Source of the DNA: Thiomicrorhabdus immobilis
Lineage (GTDB): Bacteria > Pseudomonadota > Gammaproteobacteria > Thiomicrospirales > Thiomicrospiraceae
Direction of reading: 5' to 3'
Assembly (NCBI RefSeq): GCF_021654855.1
Contig: NZ_AP024202.1
Location: 1,302,001-1,366,000 of the forward strand
DNA length: 64,000 nucleotides
The translations under genes were made by a program, and so were the position numbers. Each line of letters starts with the position of its first letter. Within the stretch, counting starts at the first letter, position 1. Below, one piece after another: positions 29,878 through 37,620 of the stretch. The notes below the pieces were generated by a model. That model saw only the letters and a program-made list of their open reading frames with translations. It had not been told where the DNA came from and searched no databases.

Positions 29878-31314
29878 ATGAACCCTCAAGACAAACCGCC
29901 TATTTTGGAGCCATCGCAACCGTCGTTGTCAGATAAGAAAGTCATCTTGGGAATCGATATCGGTACCTCTGGCGTTCGTGCTTGCATCGTTGAAAAAAAC
30001 TACCCATCTTCCGATTCAAGTGAAAACATGTTATTTGAAGCGCACATTGAGATGCCGGTTGCAGAAATCCGTTCAACTAACGGTTTAAACACCCTCGAAA
30101 TCTCTCAGAATCCGCAAATTTGGATAGACACCCTAGAAAGCTTACTTAAAAAAATCGGTCACAACTTCCCAATCAAACAAATAACGCATTTGGTATTGGA
30201 TGCGACCTCTTCAACCGTTCTATTAGTGGACCAAAGCGGCCATGCTTACACTGACGCATTGATGTATAACGATGCCCAATCCGTTTTGCCCGCTAAGGTC
30301 ATTGCCGGACTCATTGAACAATCCGCTGAATTTTCAGGTGCACAAGGTGCTTCAAGCACACTTGCTAAAGTGGCTACCCTGCTTGAACAGAATCCAAACC
30401 TCAGCAAACCGATTATTTGCCACCAAATCGACTTTATAAACCATTATCTATCCGGTGCATTGAACATCACGGATGAAAACAATGCCTTAAAGCTTGGCTA
30501 TAATTCAATCCACCAGGCCTGGCCGAATTGGATTGAAAAGTATCTGAAAACCTTGAACTCGACCATACAACTCCCGCAAGTGGTCAAACCAGGCAGTTTT
30601 ATAGCCATGATTGCACCTCATATTGCCGAACGATTCGGTTTCAGAAAAAACCTCAAAGTAATGGCTGGTACCACCGATAGCATTGCCGGTTTTTTAGCTT
30701 CAGGGGCATCGCAGATTGGCGATGCGGTATCTTCCTTAGGCTCGACACTTGCGATAAAAGCCATCTCAGACAAACCGCTGTTTGATAAACGTTTTGGTTT
30801 ATACAGTCACCGTTTAGGCAATAACTGGTTGGTTGGTGGTGCCTCCAATTCAGGTGGACGGGTTTTATTAAACCATTACAATCTAGCGGATTTGGTTCAT
30901 ATCGTCAAAAGCATCAATAACAAAGACATTGAGGACTTTTTGAAAACCCCAAGGCAAAATTACTACCCACTTAGCCAAGCAGGAGAACGCTTTCCGATAG
31001 CGGATGCCAACCTCCCCCCCAAAATGCCAAAGTCACCGCAATGTGCGGTTGCCGACATTGATGGCAATCAGCAATGTTTGCAAGCACACCAAACCTTTTT
31101 ATTGAATGTATTGACTGGAATGACCGAAATTGAACGCTTGGCTTATCATAAGCTGGTAGAACTCCATCTGCCGCCAGTCAAAAAGATTTTTAGTGTGGGC
31201 GGAGGAACCCAAAACCATGTTTGGATGCAGTTACGTGAAAAACTGATAGATGCCCAATTTTTGCACCCTGAACACCAACAAGCCGCCTATGGTGTGACTA
31301 AACTGATTGATTGA
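29878..31314 (+). CDS. FGGY-family carbohydrate kinase
   Basis: This 478-aa protein has the actin-like ATPase fold: phosphate-1 loop LGIDIGTSGVRA (about residues 24-35), the central DSIAGFLASGASQIGDAVSSLG region (adenosine/phosphate-2), and GGGTQNHVWMQL near the C-terminus. FGGY kinases phosphorylate sugars such as xylulose, ribulose or glycerol. Sequence alone does not settle which. In this window the closest metabolic partner is the CbbY-type phosphatase at 31941, which acts on a pentulose bisphosphate, so a pentulose substrate is a reasonable guess. No sugar transporter is nearby. Confidence 0.85.
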   Translation: MNPQDKPPILEPSQPSLSDKKVILGIDIGTSGVRACIVEKNYPSSDSSENMLFEAHIEMPVAEIRSTNGLNTLEISQNPQIWIDTLESLLKKIGHNFPIKQITHLVLDATSSTVLLVDQSGHAYTDALMYNDAQSVLPAKVIAGLIEQSAEFSGAQGASSTLAKVATLLEQNPNLSKPIICHQIDFINHYLSGALNITDENNALKLGYNSIHQAWPNWIEKYLKTLNSTIQLPQVVKPGSFIAMIAPHIAERFGFRKNLKVMAGTTDSIAGFLASGASQIGDAVSSLGSTLAIKAISDKPLFDKRFGLYSHRLGNNWLVGGASNSGGRVLLNHYNLADLVHIVKSINNKDIEDFLKTPRQNYYPLSQAGERFPIADANLPPKMPKSPQCAVADIDGNQQCLQAHQTFLLNVLTGMTEIERLAYHKLVELHLPPVKKIFSVGGGTQNHVWMQLREKLIDAQFLHPEHQQAAYGVTKLID

Positions 31315-31419
31315 ATCGATAAAACTGACAAGCAAAGCGGATGATATTTACCTTCAATTAGTGTATCTTTTGCAAACTTTCAAATTCAAACCGCTATTAG
31401 AACCAATAAGGACAACATC

Positions 31420-31773
31420 ATGGGAACTGAAATTCAAACACCAGGACAATTAATTGAAGCCCTTAACCGAGGGCCGGTTGCGTTTACGACAGTGATGCAA
31501 GTCATCGATGATAATTATGAATTCACACCAACAGAGTTTCGTAATGGCAATACCGTTAACCAAGAAAACACCAATAACGGCTCTTGCAAGGTATTCTCGT
31601 TTGCGCAAACGCATGACTTGTCGCAACAAGCGACTTTAAATGCCTTTGGTGATTATTATATGGTTGATGTATTACAACATCCAAACAATGATGACCACCA
31701 AAACATTCGTAATTTCATCGAATTCGGCTGGGATGGAATCGATTTTACTCAGCAAGCTTTAATTGCTAAATGA
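31420..31773 (+). CDS. HopJ-family protein
   Basis: A 117-aa soluble protein with a good AAGGA site upstream. TPGQLIEALNRGPVAFTTVM, YEFTPTEFRNG and NGSCKVFSFAQTHDLS match the HopJ family, named after a Pseudomonas type III effector but widespread in free-living bacteria. No secretion genes are present, so an effector role is unlikely and function is unknown. It is followed by the palindrome and a terminator. Confidence 0.85.
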   Translation: MGTEIQTPGQLIEALNRGPVAFTTVMQVIDDNYEFTPTEFRNGNTVNQENTNNGSCKVFSFAQTHDLSQQATLNAFGDYYMVDVLQHPNNDDHQNIRNFIEFGWDGIDFTQQALIAK

Positions 31774-31805
31774 CCTTATTGCCTGATTTGTTACATGGCC
31801 TAATC

Positions 31806-31817
31806 ACCAGGCCTGGT
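31806..31817. repeat. Exact palindrome ACCAGGCCTGGT
   Basis: Perfect copy 33 nt after the HopJ stop and immediately before the terminator at 31823-31862. Flanking bases ATC and AAT do not extend the pairing further. Confidence 0.9.
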
Positions 31818-31822
31818 AATAT

Positions 31823-31862
31823 AAAAAAACCGCCGATGAAATAAATTCACAGGCGGTTTTTT
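31823..31862. terminator. Bidirectional terminator between HopJ and cbbY
   Basis: AAAACCGCC (31826-31834) pairs with GGCGGTTTT (31852-31860). Runs of A before and T after allow use on both strands between the convergent genes. Confidence 0.85.
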
Positions 31863-31940
31863 AATACCTAATCAACAGCTTGAAATCAAAACCTTAAGCC
31901 AAAACTAAAAAGTTTGGACAGATTAAGCCATTAACAATGG

Positions 31941-32702
31941 TTAAGCGGCATGAACTTTTTTAACCAAATCCAAACTCAGGAAAGCATGCCCATGAGCGTC
32001 ACCTGCCAACACCGTAAATGGATTGGATTCTTCACCCATTTGATCTAACACTAAATCGGCCGCGCTAAAGTCATCTTCCTTAGTGTATTCATTAATGGTA
32101 ATGATAGTCTTTAAATTGGCCGCTACTGAAGACTGGATGCCATTCGAAGAATCTTCAAACGCAATTGCATCGGCAGGCGTTAAATTCATTTGCTCTAAAG
32201 CCCAGTCATAAATATCGGGAGCCGGTTTCTTGGCTGGCACAATATCACCGGCAGCAATGACTTCAAACCAACTTTCTGAATCTGCACCCAAAGTGTTCTC
32301 AAGTAAAGCCGTTACGTTTTCTGGTGTAGTAGTAGTAACCACAGCCATACGCATGTTTGCAGCTCTAGCTTCATTGATTAAATTTTCAACACCTGGACGC
32401 AATGGAATTTTACCTTCCGCCATCAATTGAGTATAGAACTTAGTCTTAGCCGCATGCAATCCCTTGACAAAATCATCAAAGTTTTCAGGCTTTTCAAAAG
32501 TCGTATTGAATTTTTCTAAATAAAAACGAATGCGCTCTTTACCACCGGTAACCGCTAATAACTCACCATACAGCGCTTCATCCCAGTTCCAATCCAACCC
32601 CGCTTCTTCAAAAGCCATGTTAAATGCTGGGCGGTGTCCATCACGTTCGGTATCCGCTAAGGTACCGTCAACGTCAAATAATAATGCTTGTAATGTAGCC
32701 AT
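31941..32702 (-). CDS. cbbY: CbbY-type HAD phosphatase (xylulose-1,5-bisphosphatase)
   Basis: This 253-aa HAD protein has motif I FDVDGTLADTERDGH (nucleophile D9, acid/base D11), VVTTTT (motif II), AKKPAPDIY (motif III Lys) and FEDSSNGIQSS (motif IV). The LADTERDGHRPAFN wording and length match CbbY, which in autotrophs removes the RuBisCO inhibitor xylulose-1,5-bisphosphate. A general beta-phosphoglucomutase-like phosphatase is the alternative. It is convergent with HopJ and divergent from dksA. It is the main in-window hint of a Calvin cycle. Confidence 0.85.
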   Translation of the reverse strand: MATLQALLFDVDGTLADTERDGHRPAFNMAFEEAGLDWNWDEALYGELLAVTGGKERIRFYLEKFNTTFEKPENFDDFVKGLHAAKTKFYTQLMAEGKIPLRPGVENLINEARAANMRMAVVTTTTPENVTALLENTLGADSESWFEVIAAGDIVPAKKPAPDIYDWALEQMNLTPADAIAFEDSSNGIQSSVAANLKTIITINEYTKEDDFSAADLVLDQMGEESNPFTVLAGDAHGHAFLSLDLVKKVHAA

Positions 32703-33010
32703 GATTCACTCTCTTCTATAATATAAATTTGCTAGCCTTAAATGCTTGAGCTTAACCGATGGGTTAAAATTGCAGGCATTGTAAAGGTGGCTTAACTAAA
32801 CTGAGGACAGATTCTGCTTGATTCATGGCGCAATTTCAAGTCAAATCAGTTATAACAACTATAACAATCATTAAAGTTTTCTTATATTGGTTGACTAAAA
32901 TTTGCTTGTTGAAAGAGTTTAAAACTGATATAAAACACGGTTAAAGAAAACGGCACTTTTCAAAACACTACAAAAAATATTTTCGGTGTCGTAGATATAG
33001 GAGAGAGAAA
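32703..33010. other. Intergenic region upstream of cbbY and dksA
   Basis: About 300 AT-rich bases containing the divergent promoters of both genes. I found no confident -35/-10 pair. The only clear signal is the strong dksA ribosome binding site AGGAGAGAG at 32999-33007. Confidence 0.5.
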
Positions 33011-33439
33011 ATGGAAAACAATATCGACTTTATTGAAAACTATCCGGCTTATCAGCCTAAAGAAGGCGAAGAGTATATGAGCCCTCAAATGCTTGAGCAT
33101 TTCAAAGGTAAATTGCTGGCATGGAAAACTCAATTAATTGAAGAAGCAAACAGCACAGTATCTCACCTTAAAAAAGATTCTGACACCCCTGCTGACCCGA
33201 ATGATAGAGCGTCTCAAGAGGAAGAGTTTGCTTTAGAGCTTCGTACGCGTGATCGTGAGCGTAAACTTATTGCAAAAATCGATAAATCCTTAAGAGACAT
33301 CGAATCTGGTGAATACGGTTACTGCAAAATGAGTGGCGAAGAGATTGGCTTAGGACGAATGGAAGCTCGTCCAACCGCTGACCTGACCGTTGAGATGAAG
33401 CGCAAACAAGAAATTCGTGAAAAACAAGGTGTCGCTTAA
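33011..33439 (+). CDS. dksA: RNA polymerase-binding factor DksA with degenerate zinc finger
   Basis: DksA binds the RNA polymerase secondary channel and works with ppGpp. The 142-aa protein has normal length, the coiled coil, the tip motif ADPNDRASQEEE with D62 and D65, and GYCKMSGEEIGLGRMEARPTADL-like C-terminal sequence. In the canonical zinc finger four cysteines are expected (CxxC...CxxC). Here only C105 remains; the others are S108, T126 and M129. This resembles the zinc-independent DksA2 type. A very strong ribosome binding site suggests high expression. It is probably single-gene, with a hairpin terminator at 33530. Confidence 0.93.
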   Translation: MENNIDFIENYPAYQPKEGEEYMSPQMLEHFKGKLLAWKTQLIEEANSTVSHLKKDSDTPADPNDRASQEEEFALELRTRDRERKLIAKIDKSLRDIESGEYGYCKMSGEEIGLGRMEARPTADLTVEMKRKQEIREKQGVA

Positions 33440-33529
33440 CCTCAAATGACAGATTACGATTTAAGCCTATGTTTTTGTAAGCTTAAATCTTTTAAATAAA
33501 GCATTATTAACCTGTTATGGTCGATATTA

Positions 33530-33558
33530 AATGGGCAATTTTATTGCCCATTATTTTT
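33530..33558 (+). terminator. Probable terminator of dksA
   Basis: AATGGGCAA (33530-33538) pairs with TTGCCCATT (33544-33552), followed by ATTTTTAT. The T-run is short, so strength is uncertain. Confidence 0.65.
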
Positions 33559-33704
33559 ATCACCCCTTGTTGAATCATCTTTGTACAATCACTGCCAAAT
33601 AAGAAAGTAAGGTTAAATCTTTTGAGTTGATTTTTCTTAACTTTATTTTCTGAGCCTTATTTTATTAGTCTTATACAAAGGTTCCATAAAAAGAGTTCAT
33701 TGTA

Positions 33705-35330
33705 TTGAATACAGCTGACCTTATTGACACCCTGCTCAATCCAGAAACCTACCCTCATCCTGTTGAAGTTATCACAACGATTGAAACCCATATTTCTATT
33801 GTGTTTTTAACCGGACAATACGCCTATAAATTAAAAAAACCGGTTGATTTCGGGTTTTTGAACTTCTCCACCATTGAGCGTCGCAAACAATTTTGTAAGC
33901 TTGAACTCTCTTTAAACCGACGGACTGCTCCACAACTCTATCTAGGAGTAGATAAAATTGTTAAACAGGCTAACGGTTACACCATCTTACCGATTGAAGA
34001 AAACAGCGATTGCCTATTTCCAGCCACAAATGATACAGACCGTAACGCTATTGACTACCTAGTCAAAATGAAGCAATTCAACCCCAATAATGTATTGGGT
34101 CGTCTGCTGAATGACGGCTGTTTGGATGACCAGATGATTTCTGCTTTGACCCAGCAGATTGCTCGATTTCACAAATCCGCGCAAGCGGTTGAGTTATCTG
34201 AAGAATATGGCGACCCGCTTATTCAATTACAGCCGATGTTGGATAATTTTCCTTCTTTGCAGGCATATTTCAAAGAAGATGGAATCGAACAACAATTAGC
34301 AGCGTTGCAGAATTGGACAAACCAACAATTTGCAATCCATCAAAACCAACTCAAAGAACGTAAACAACAAGGCTTTGTTAGAGCGTGTCATGGAGATCTA
34401 CACCTCGATAACATCACCTTGATCGACAATCAGCCGGTGTTGTTTGATGGTATTGAATTCAATGAATACTTTCGTTGGATAGACGTGATTAGCGATTTGG
34501 CCTTTCTGTTAATCGACCTTGATTATAGAAAACAATATGCAACCAGTTACAAGATTCTCTCCCAATACCTCAGTCAAACACTTGACTATAATGGATTGTT
34601 TTTATTGAATTTTTACCGAGTGTATCGCACCATGGTAAGAGCTAAAATCACCGCTTTGCGGGCAGAGCAGCTTCCTGCAAAAAGCTTAGAACAAAAGCAT
34701 ATAGAGCAAACCGCACTAAACTACATTCAACAAGCGACTGCCTATACCGTGATTCCAAAAACAGCTAAGTGTATTTTATTACAGGGTGTTTCGGGTTCTG
34801 GTAAAAGCCATTTTGCAAACCAACTATTAGAAGGGCTTGACGGATTTAATGCCATTATCTTGAGTTCGGACCGGATTCGTAAAACCATCTTTGGAATTGA
34901 CCCCCAAGAACGTGTGGCGGGCCCAGAACAAAAACGACTCTACTCTGCTGAAATGAATCAGAAGACTTACCAAGCATTGGCGGATTACAGCGCCATCTGC
35001 TTACAACTTGGATTTAATGTCATACTGGATGCCACCTTCTTAAAATACTCTCATCGTCAAGCCATCTATCAGGTGGCTGAGTCATTGTCTGCAGAGAGCT
35101 ATTTATTTTCCCTTAAAACTACCAGCGAAACGGCCGAGCAATCTATTCAGTTACGACAACAACTCAATAACAACCCTTCCGATGCCAGTGCTGAGGTGAT
35201 GTACAATCAACTCAAACATATCGAACTCCCTTTACGTCATGAGAATGCTTTACAGCTTAAAGTCAAAGATATGCGCCGTGTTTTTCCAAAAGATTCTATT
35301 CAAGAATTCTTGAAATTGCCGATATATTAG
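33705..35330 (+). CDS. APH-like kinase domain fused to AAA-type P-loop kinase/ATPase
   Basis: The 541-aa protein has two parts. The N-terminal domain (about 1-330) is aminoglycoside-phosphotransferase-like, with catalytic loop ACHGDLHLDNITL and metal-binding FDGIEFNEYFRWIDVISDLA. The C-terminal domain (about 345-530) has a Walker A at 361-368 (GVSGSGKS) and resembles small zeta-toxin/AAA-type kinases. This fusion is a known family of unknown function. Start is TTG at 33705; no ATG is available before residue 126, and the reading frame ahead holds conserved APH sequence. The substrate is unknown; resistance to a drug is not implied. Confidence 0.85.
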   Translation: MNTADLIDTLLNPETYPHPVEVITTIETHISIVFLTGQYAYKLKKPVDFGFLNFSTIERRKQFCKLELSLNRRTAPQLYLGVDKIVKQANGYTILPIEENSDCLFPATNDTDRNAIDYLVKMKQFNPNNVLGRLLNDGCLDDQMISALTQQIARFHKSAQAVELSEEYGDPLIQLQPMLDNFPSLQAYFKEDGIEQQLAALQNWTNQQFAIHQNQLKERKQQGFVRACHGDLHLDNITLIDNQPVLFDGIEFNEYFRWIDVISDLAFLLIDLDYRKQYATSYKILSQYLSQTLDYNGLFLLNFYRVYRTMVRAKITALRAEQLPAKSLEQKHIEQTALNYIQQATAYTVIPKTAKCILLQGVSGSGKSHFANQLLEGLDGFNAIILSSDRIRKTIFGIDPQERVAGPEQKRLYSAEMNQKTYQALADYSAICLQLGFNVILDATFLKYSHRQAIYQVAESLSAESYLFSLKTTSETAEQSIQLRQQLNNNPSDASAEVMYNQLKHIELPLRHENALQLKVKDMRRVFPKDSIQEFLKLPIY

Positions 35331-35372
35331 ATAACTCAATATTTGTTTTCTTGCCCAGCTTTGGAAAAACCT

Positions 35373-35978
35373 ATGCGACAGCTAACTCGTTTTAACCGCC
35401 CACTAATTGCTTTTTTAAGCATCATACTATCGACACAAGCCTTTGCAGAGTCTGGCGAAAATGCTCAAACAGCGAATTCGACCAAGCCGCTCAAAGAGGT
35501 CAAGTTTTTAGGTCTTAAGCTCATTGATGCCAATTTAAATACGGTCCGCACCCATCTATGGGATATTGGCGGTTTCAAACAAGCCAGCACCACCATTAGA
35601 CAACGCAATATAGACAAGTTTTTCCCTAAATCATCTATCAGAGACAGTTATTACGTGACCTTTCATTACAATCATGCCGGTGATGTTGTTTCAGTAAAAC
35701 GACTTTACCGCCCCTACTCGATTGAAAACAGCAATAAAAGAACGGATATACAAACCAAAGACGTTGCTCTAAAATTAATCAAAGACCTAGGCCAACCCAG
35801 CGAAAGCATTCGCAAAGGATGGGGAGGAACACTCTCTTATCAAAGCTATATTTGGCAAGATGAAACCATGCAGATTACCGTCGACCGTGAAGGCGGCGAA
35901 CGTTTGGGGAATGTTTATATTGAATACCGCCTTAAAACACACGACCGCTATGCGGTTGATAAGGACGTCAAAACTTAA
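35373..35978 (+). CDS. Secreted or periplasmic protein, function unknown
   Basis: A 201-aa protein starting at ATG 35373 (an upstream in-frame TTG is less likely). Residues 1-22 form a signal peptide (RPLIAFLSIILSTQAFA, cleavage after AFA). The mature part has no cysteine pair and no catalytic motif I recognise; VKFLGLKLIDANLNTVRTHL and DVALKLIKDLGQPSESIRKG suggest a compact alpha/beta domain. It begins 43 nt after the APH/ATPase gene, possibly in the same operon. A palindrome copy follows 21 nt after its stop. Confidence 0.7.
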   Translation: MRQLTRFNRPLIAFLSIILSTQAFAESGENAQTANSTKPLKEVKFLGLKLIDANLNTVRTHLWDIGGFKQASTTIRQRNIDKFFPKSSIRDSYYVTFHYNHAGDVVSVKRLYRPYSIENSNKRTDIQTKDVALKLIKDLGQPSESIRKGWGGTLSYQSYIWQDETMQITVDREGGERLGNVYIEYRLKTHDRYAVDKDVKT

Positions 35979-35998
35979 AATAACTGCTTCCCAAATTC

Positions 35999-36010
35999 AC
36001 CAGGCCTGGT
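35999..36010. repeat. Exact palindrome ACCAGGCCTGGT
   Basis: Perfect copy between the 35373 and 36045 genes. The flanks add one more pair (C before, G after), and TATTTTG follows, so it could act as a weak terminator. Confidence 0.9.
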
Positions 36011-36044
36011 GGTATTTTGAAGCTCAATTACCGATGAAAAGATT

Positions 36045-36356
36045 ATGGATATAACAAAGACATCATTTACAGCTAGCACGATTGCAACCAATGGAATCAA
36101 GCAAGGGTTTGAGCAATTGGCACAAACGAGCCAATCGATTAATCGTAGCTTACCTAATTATCAAATTGAACAGCCAGATAATACTAACGCGATCAATTAC
36201 GAGGCGTTGAATATGGTAGCTTCTGAATCTCTTGAAACCAATATCATCGATCTCAAGACCTCTGAAAACCAGATTAAAAGTCTTGCAAAAGTCATTGAAG
36301 TTGAAAACAAACTGTTTGATGAATCGATGGGGAAAATCTTTGACGGTTGGGCTTGA
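36045..36356 (+). CDS. Small protein with flagellar-rod-like pattern, function unknown
   Basis: A 103-aa protein with no signal peptide. The N-terminal part (TSFTASTIATNGIKQGFEQL) and the C-terminal part (TNIIDLKTSENQIKSLAKVI, then EVENKLFDESMGKIFDGW) follow the helix pattern of FlgC/FlgF-type rod and hook proteins, whose ends form coiled coils, but the middle domain is missing. Similar short proteins of unknown role are found outside flagellar clusters. No flagellar genes are in this window. Ribosome binding site weak. Confidence 0.65.
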   Translation: MDITKTSFTASTIATNGIKQGFEQLAQTSQSINRSLPNYQIEQPDNTNAINYEALNMVASESLETNIIDLKTSENQIKSLAKVIEVENKLFDESMGKIFDGWA

Positions 36357-36462
36357 CGACAACGGCAAGTGCTTTTCGAACAAGCCCGCTAACTGGATTG
36401 CTATGCGATTGGTGTGCATTCAATCAAGACACCTTAATCATGACCTATCTTAAGATAATCTT

Positions 36463-36933
36463 TTAATGGCAACCTTGGGAAATCCCCCGCTTTTTAAAGT
36501 ACTGCTGATGGTATTCTTCCGCCCGCCAAAACTTGGCCATAGGCTCCAAAGTGGTCACAATTGGCTGACTAAAACCAGCTTGTTGCTGACTCATCACCAA
36601 CTCCGCTAAATCCTTTTCAGCTTGGTTGTCATAAAAAATCACCGAACGATATTGTGTTCCTCGGTCAGGCCCTTGTTGGTTCAAGGTAGTTGGGTTATGC
36701 ATCGCAAAAAAGTGATTGAGCAAGATTTGTCTCGTCGTCTTTTGATTATCGAAATGCATTAAAACCACTTCAGCATGCATAGTCTCTTTGCGGCAAACCT
36801 CCTCATAAGTCGGTGAATCGGTATGACCGCCGGCATAACCCACCGCCGTGTCAATGACACCCTGTTGTTGGGAAAAATCCAGCTCAACACCCCAGAAGCA
36901 CCCTGCTCCGATCATTAAGGTTTCAATACTCAT
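36463..36933 (-). CDS. msrA: Peptide-methionine (S)-S-oxide reductase
   Basis: A 156-aa enzyme repairing methionine sulfoxide. GAGCFWGVE gives catalytic C12; the VGYAGGHTDSPTYEEVC and FFAMHNPTTLNQQGPDRGTQ blocks are characteristic. Start is ATG 36933 with GGAG 6 nt upstream; an in-frame upstream Met at 36984 would add 17 unrelated residues overlapping yqiA. It lies 34 nt downstream of the yqiA gene and is probably co-transcribed. The protein ends soon after the CxxG-less C-terminus (ISQGCH), where a resolving Cys is present. Confidence 0.94.
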   Translation of the reverse strand: MSIETLMIGAGCFWGVELDFSQQQGVIDTAVGYAGGHTDSPTYEEVCRKETMHAEVVLMHFDNQKTTRQILLNHFFAMHNPTTLNQQGPDRGTQYRSVIFYDNQAEKDLAELVMSQQQAGFSQPIVTTLEPMAKFWRAEEYHQQYFKKRGISQGCH

Positions 36934-36967
36934 GATGGCTCCATAATTGTAATTTGAAAATTGATAT

Positions 36968-37603
36968 TCAGCACCCTTTGACAAAAGATTGTATATCTTC
37001 CCAGGCCTGTGGCATATGTATGAATCGATGGTCTCCTCCAGAAAAAATCACCGATTTGAAGCGGGAACCACTACCCTGGTTTTCTTTTTGCCCATATTGT
37101 TGTAATGCCAAGTCGACATCAACCACTTCATCATCGGTATCCAAGAGCATCAATGCAGCAATATCCTGATTGAGTTCTTTAACCGCATAAATTTGTAATG
37201 CGTTGATGTACTCTTCATCAATACAGAAGGATTCACCCGTAGCCGGATTGGTATGACAACCTAAACTTTGTTTAAAAATGGGTGTCGGATTCAAGGCAGG
37301 ATTGATCATAATATAAGGAATATGATATTTCTGGCCGAAATACTGGGCATAAAACCCTCCCATAGAGGATCCTAACAAAATGATATTGTTCGATTTCTGC
37401 TGTGCATTCAACAAACAACGTTCGATTTCTGTCACACTGGCCTCAGGTGATTTTATGGGATAGGTCGGTGTGTAAATCTCGCTGAAAACCGGTGTATTGC
37501 CAAGTAAATGCTCTTGCTGCACTTTCGCTTTTAACCACTGACCCTTTTCGCTGTTACCGCTACTTAAAAACCCATGTAGATAGACTCCAATACAGTCCTG
37601 CAT
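36968..37603 (-). CDS. YqiA/YcfP-family alpha/beta hydrolase (UPF0227)
   Basis: A 211-aa alpha/beta hydrolase. YLHGFLSSGNSEKGQWL at the start, nucleophile motif LLGSSMGGFYAQYFG, PALNPTPIF, then LLDTDDEVVD (acid) and GGDHRFIHM (histidine) complete a catalytic triad. These are short-chain esterases of unclear physiological substrate. The QAW near the C-terminus (MPQAWEDI) coincides with a near-copy of the palindrome. It is divergent from recJ by 17 nt, so the two promoters overlap the genes. Confidence 0.88.
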   Translation of the reverse strand: MQDCIGVYLHGFLSSGNSEKGQWLKAKVQQEHLLGNTPVFSEIYTPTYPIKSPEASVTEIERCLLNAQQKSNNIILLGSSMGGFYAQYFGQKYHIPYIMINPALNPTPIFKQSLGCHTNPATGESFCIDEEYINALQIYAVKELNQDIAALMLLDTDDEVVDVDLALQQYGQKENQGSGSRFKSVIFSGGDHRFIHMPQAWEDIQSFVKGC

Positions 37604-37620
37604 TCTGTTAAAATCCTCGT

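Noticed and set aside
31420-31773. HopJ as a secreted effector of a type III system
   Set aside because: Family name is historical; no secretion genes are present and the family is common in free-living bacteria.
33705-35330. APH-like domain as antibiotic resistance gene
   Set aside because: It belongs to the widespread APH/ATPase fusion family with no known resistance; no resistance context.
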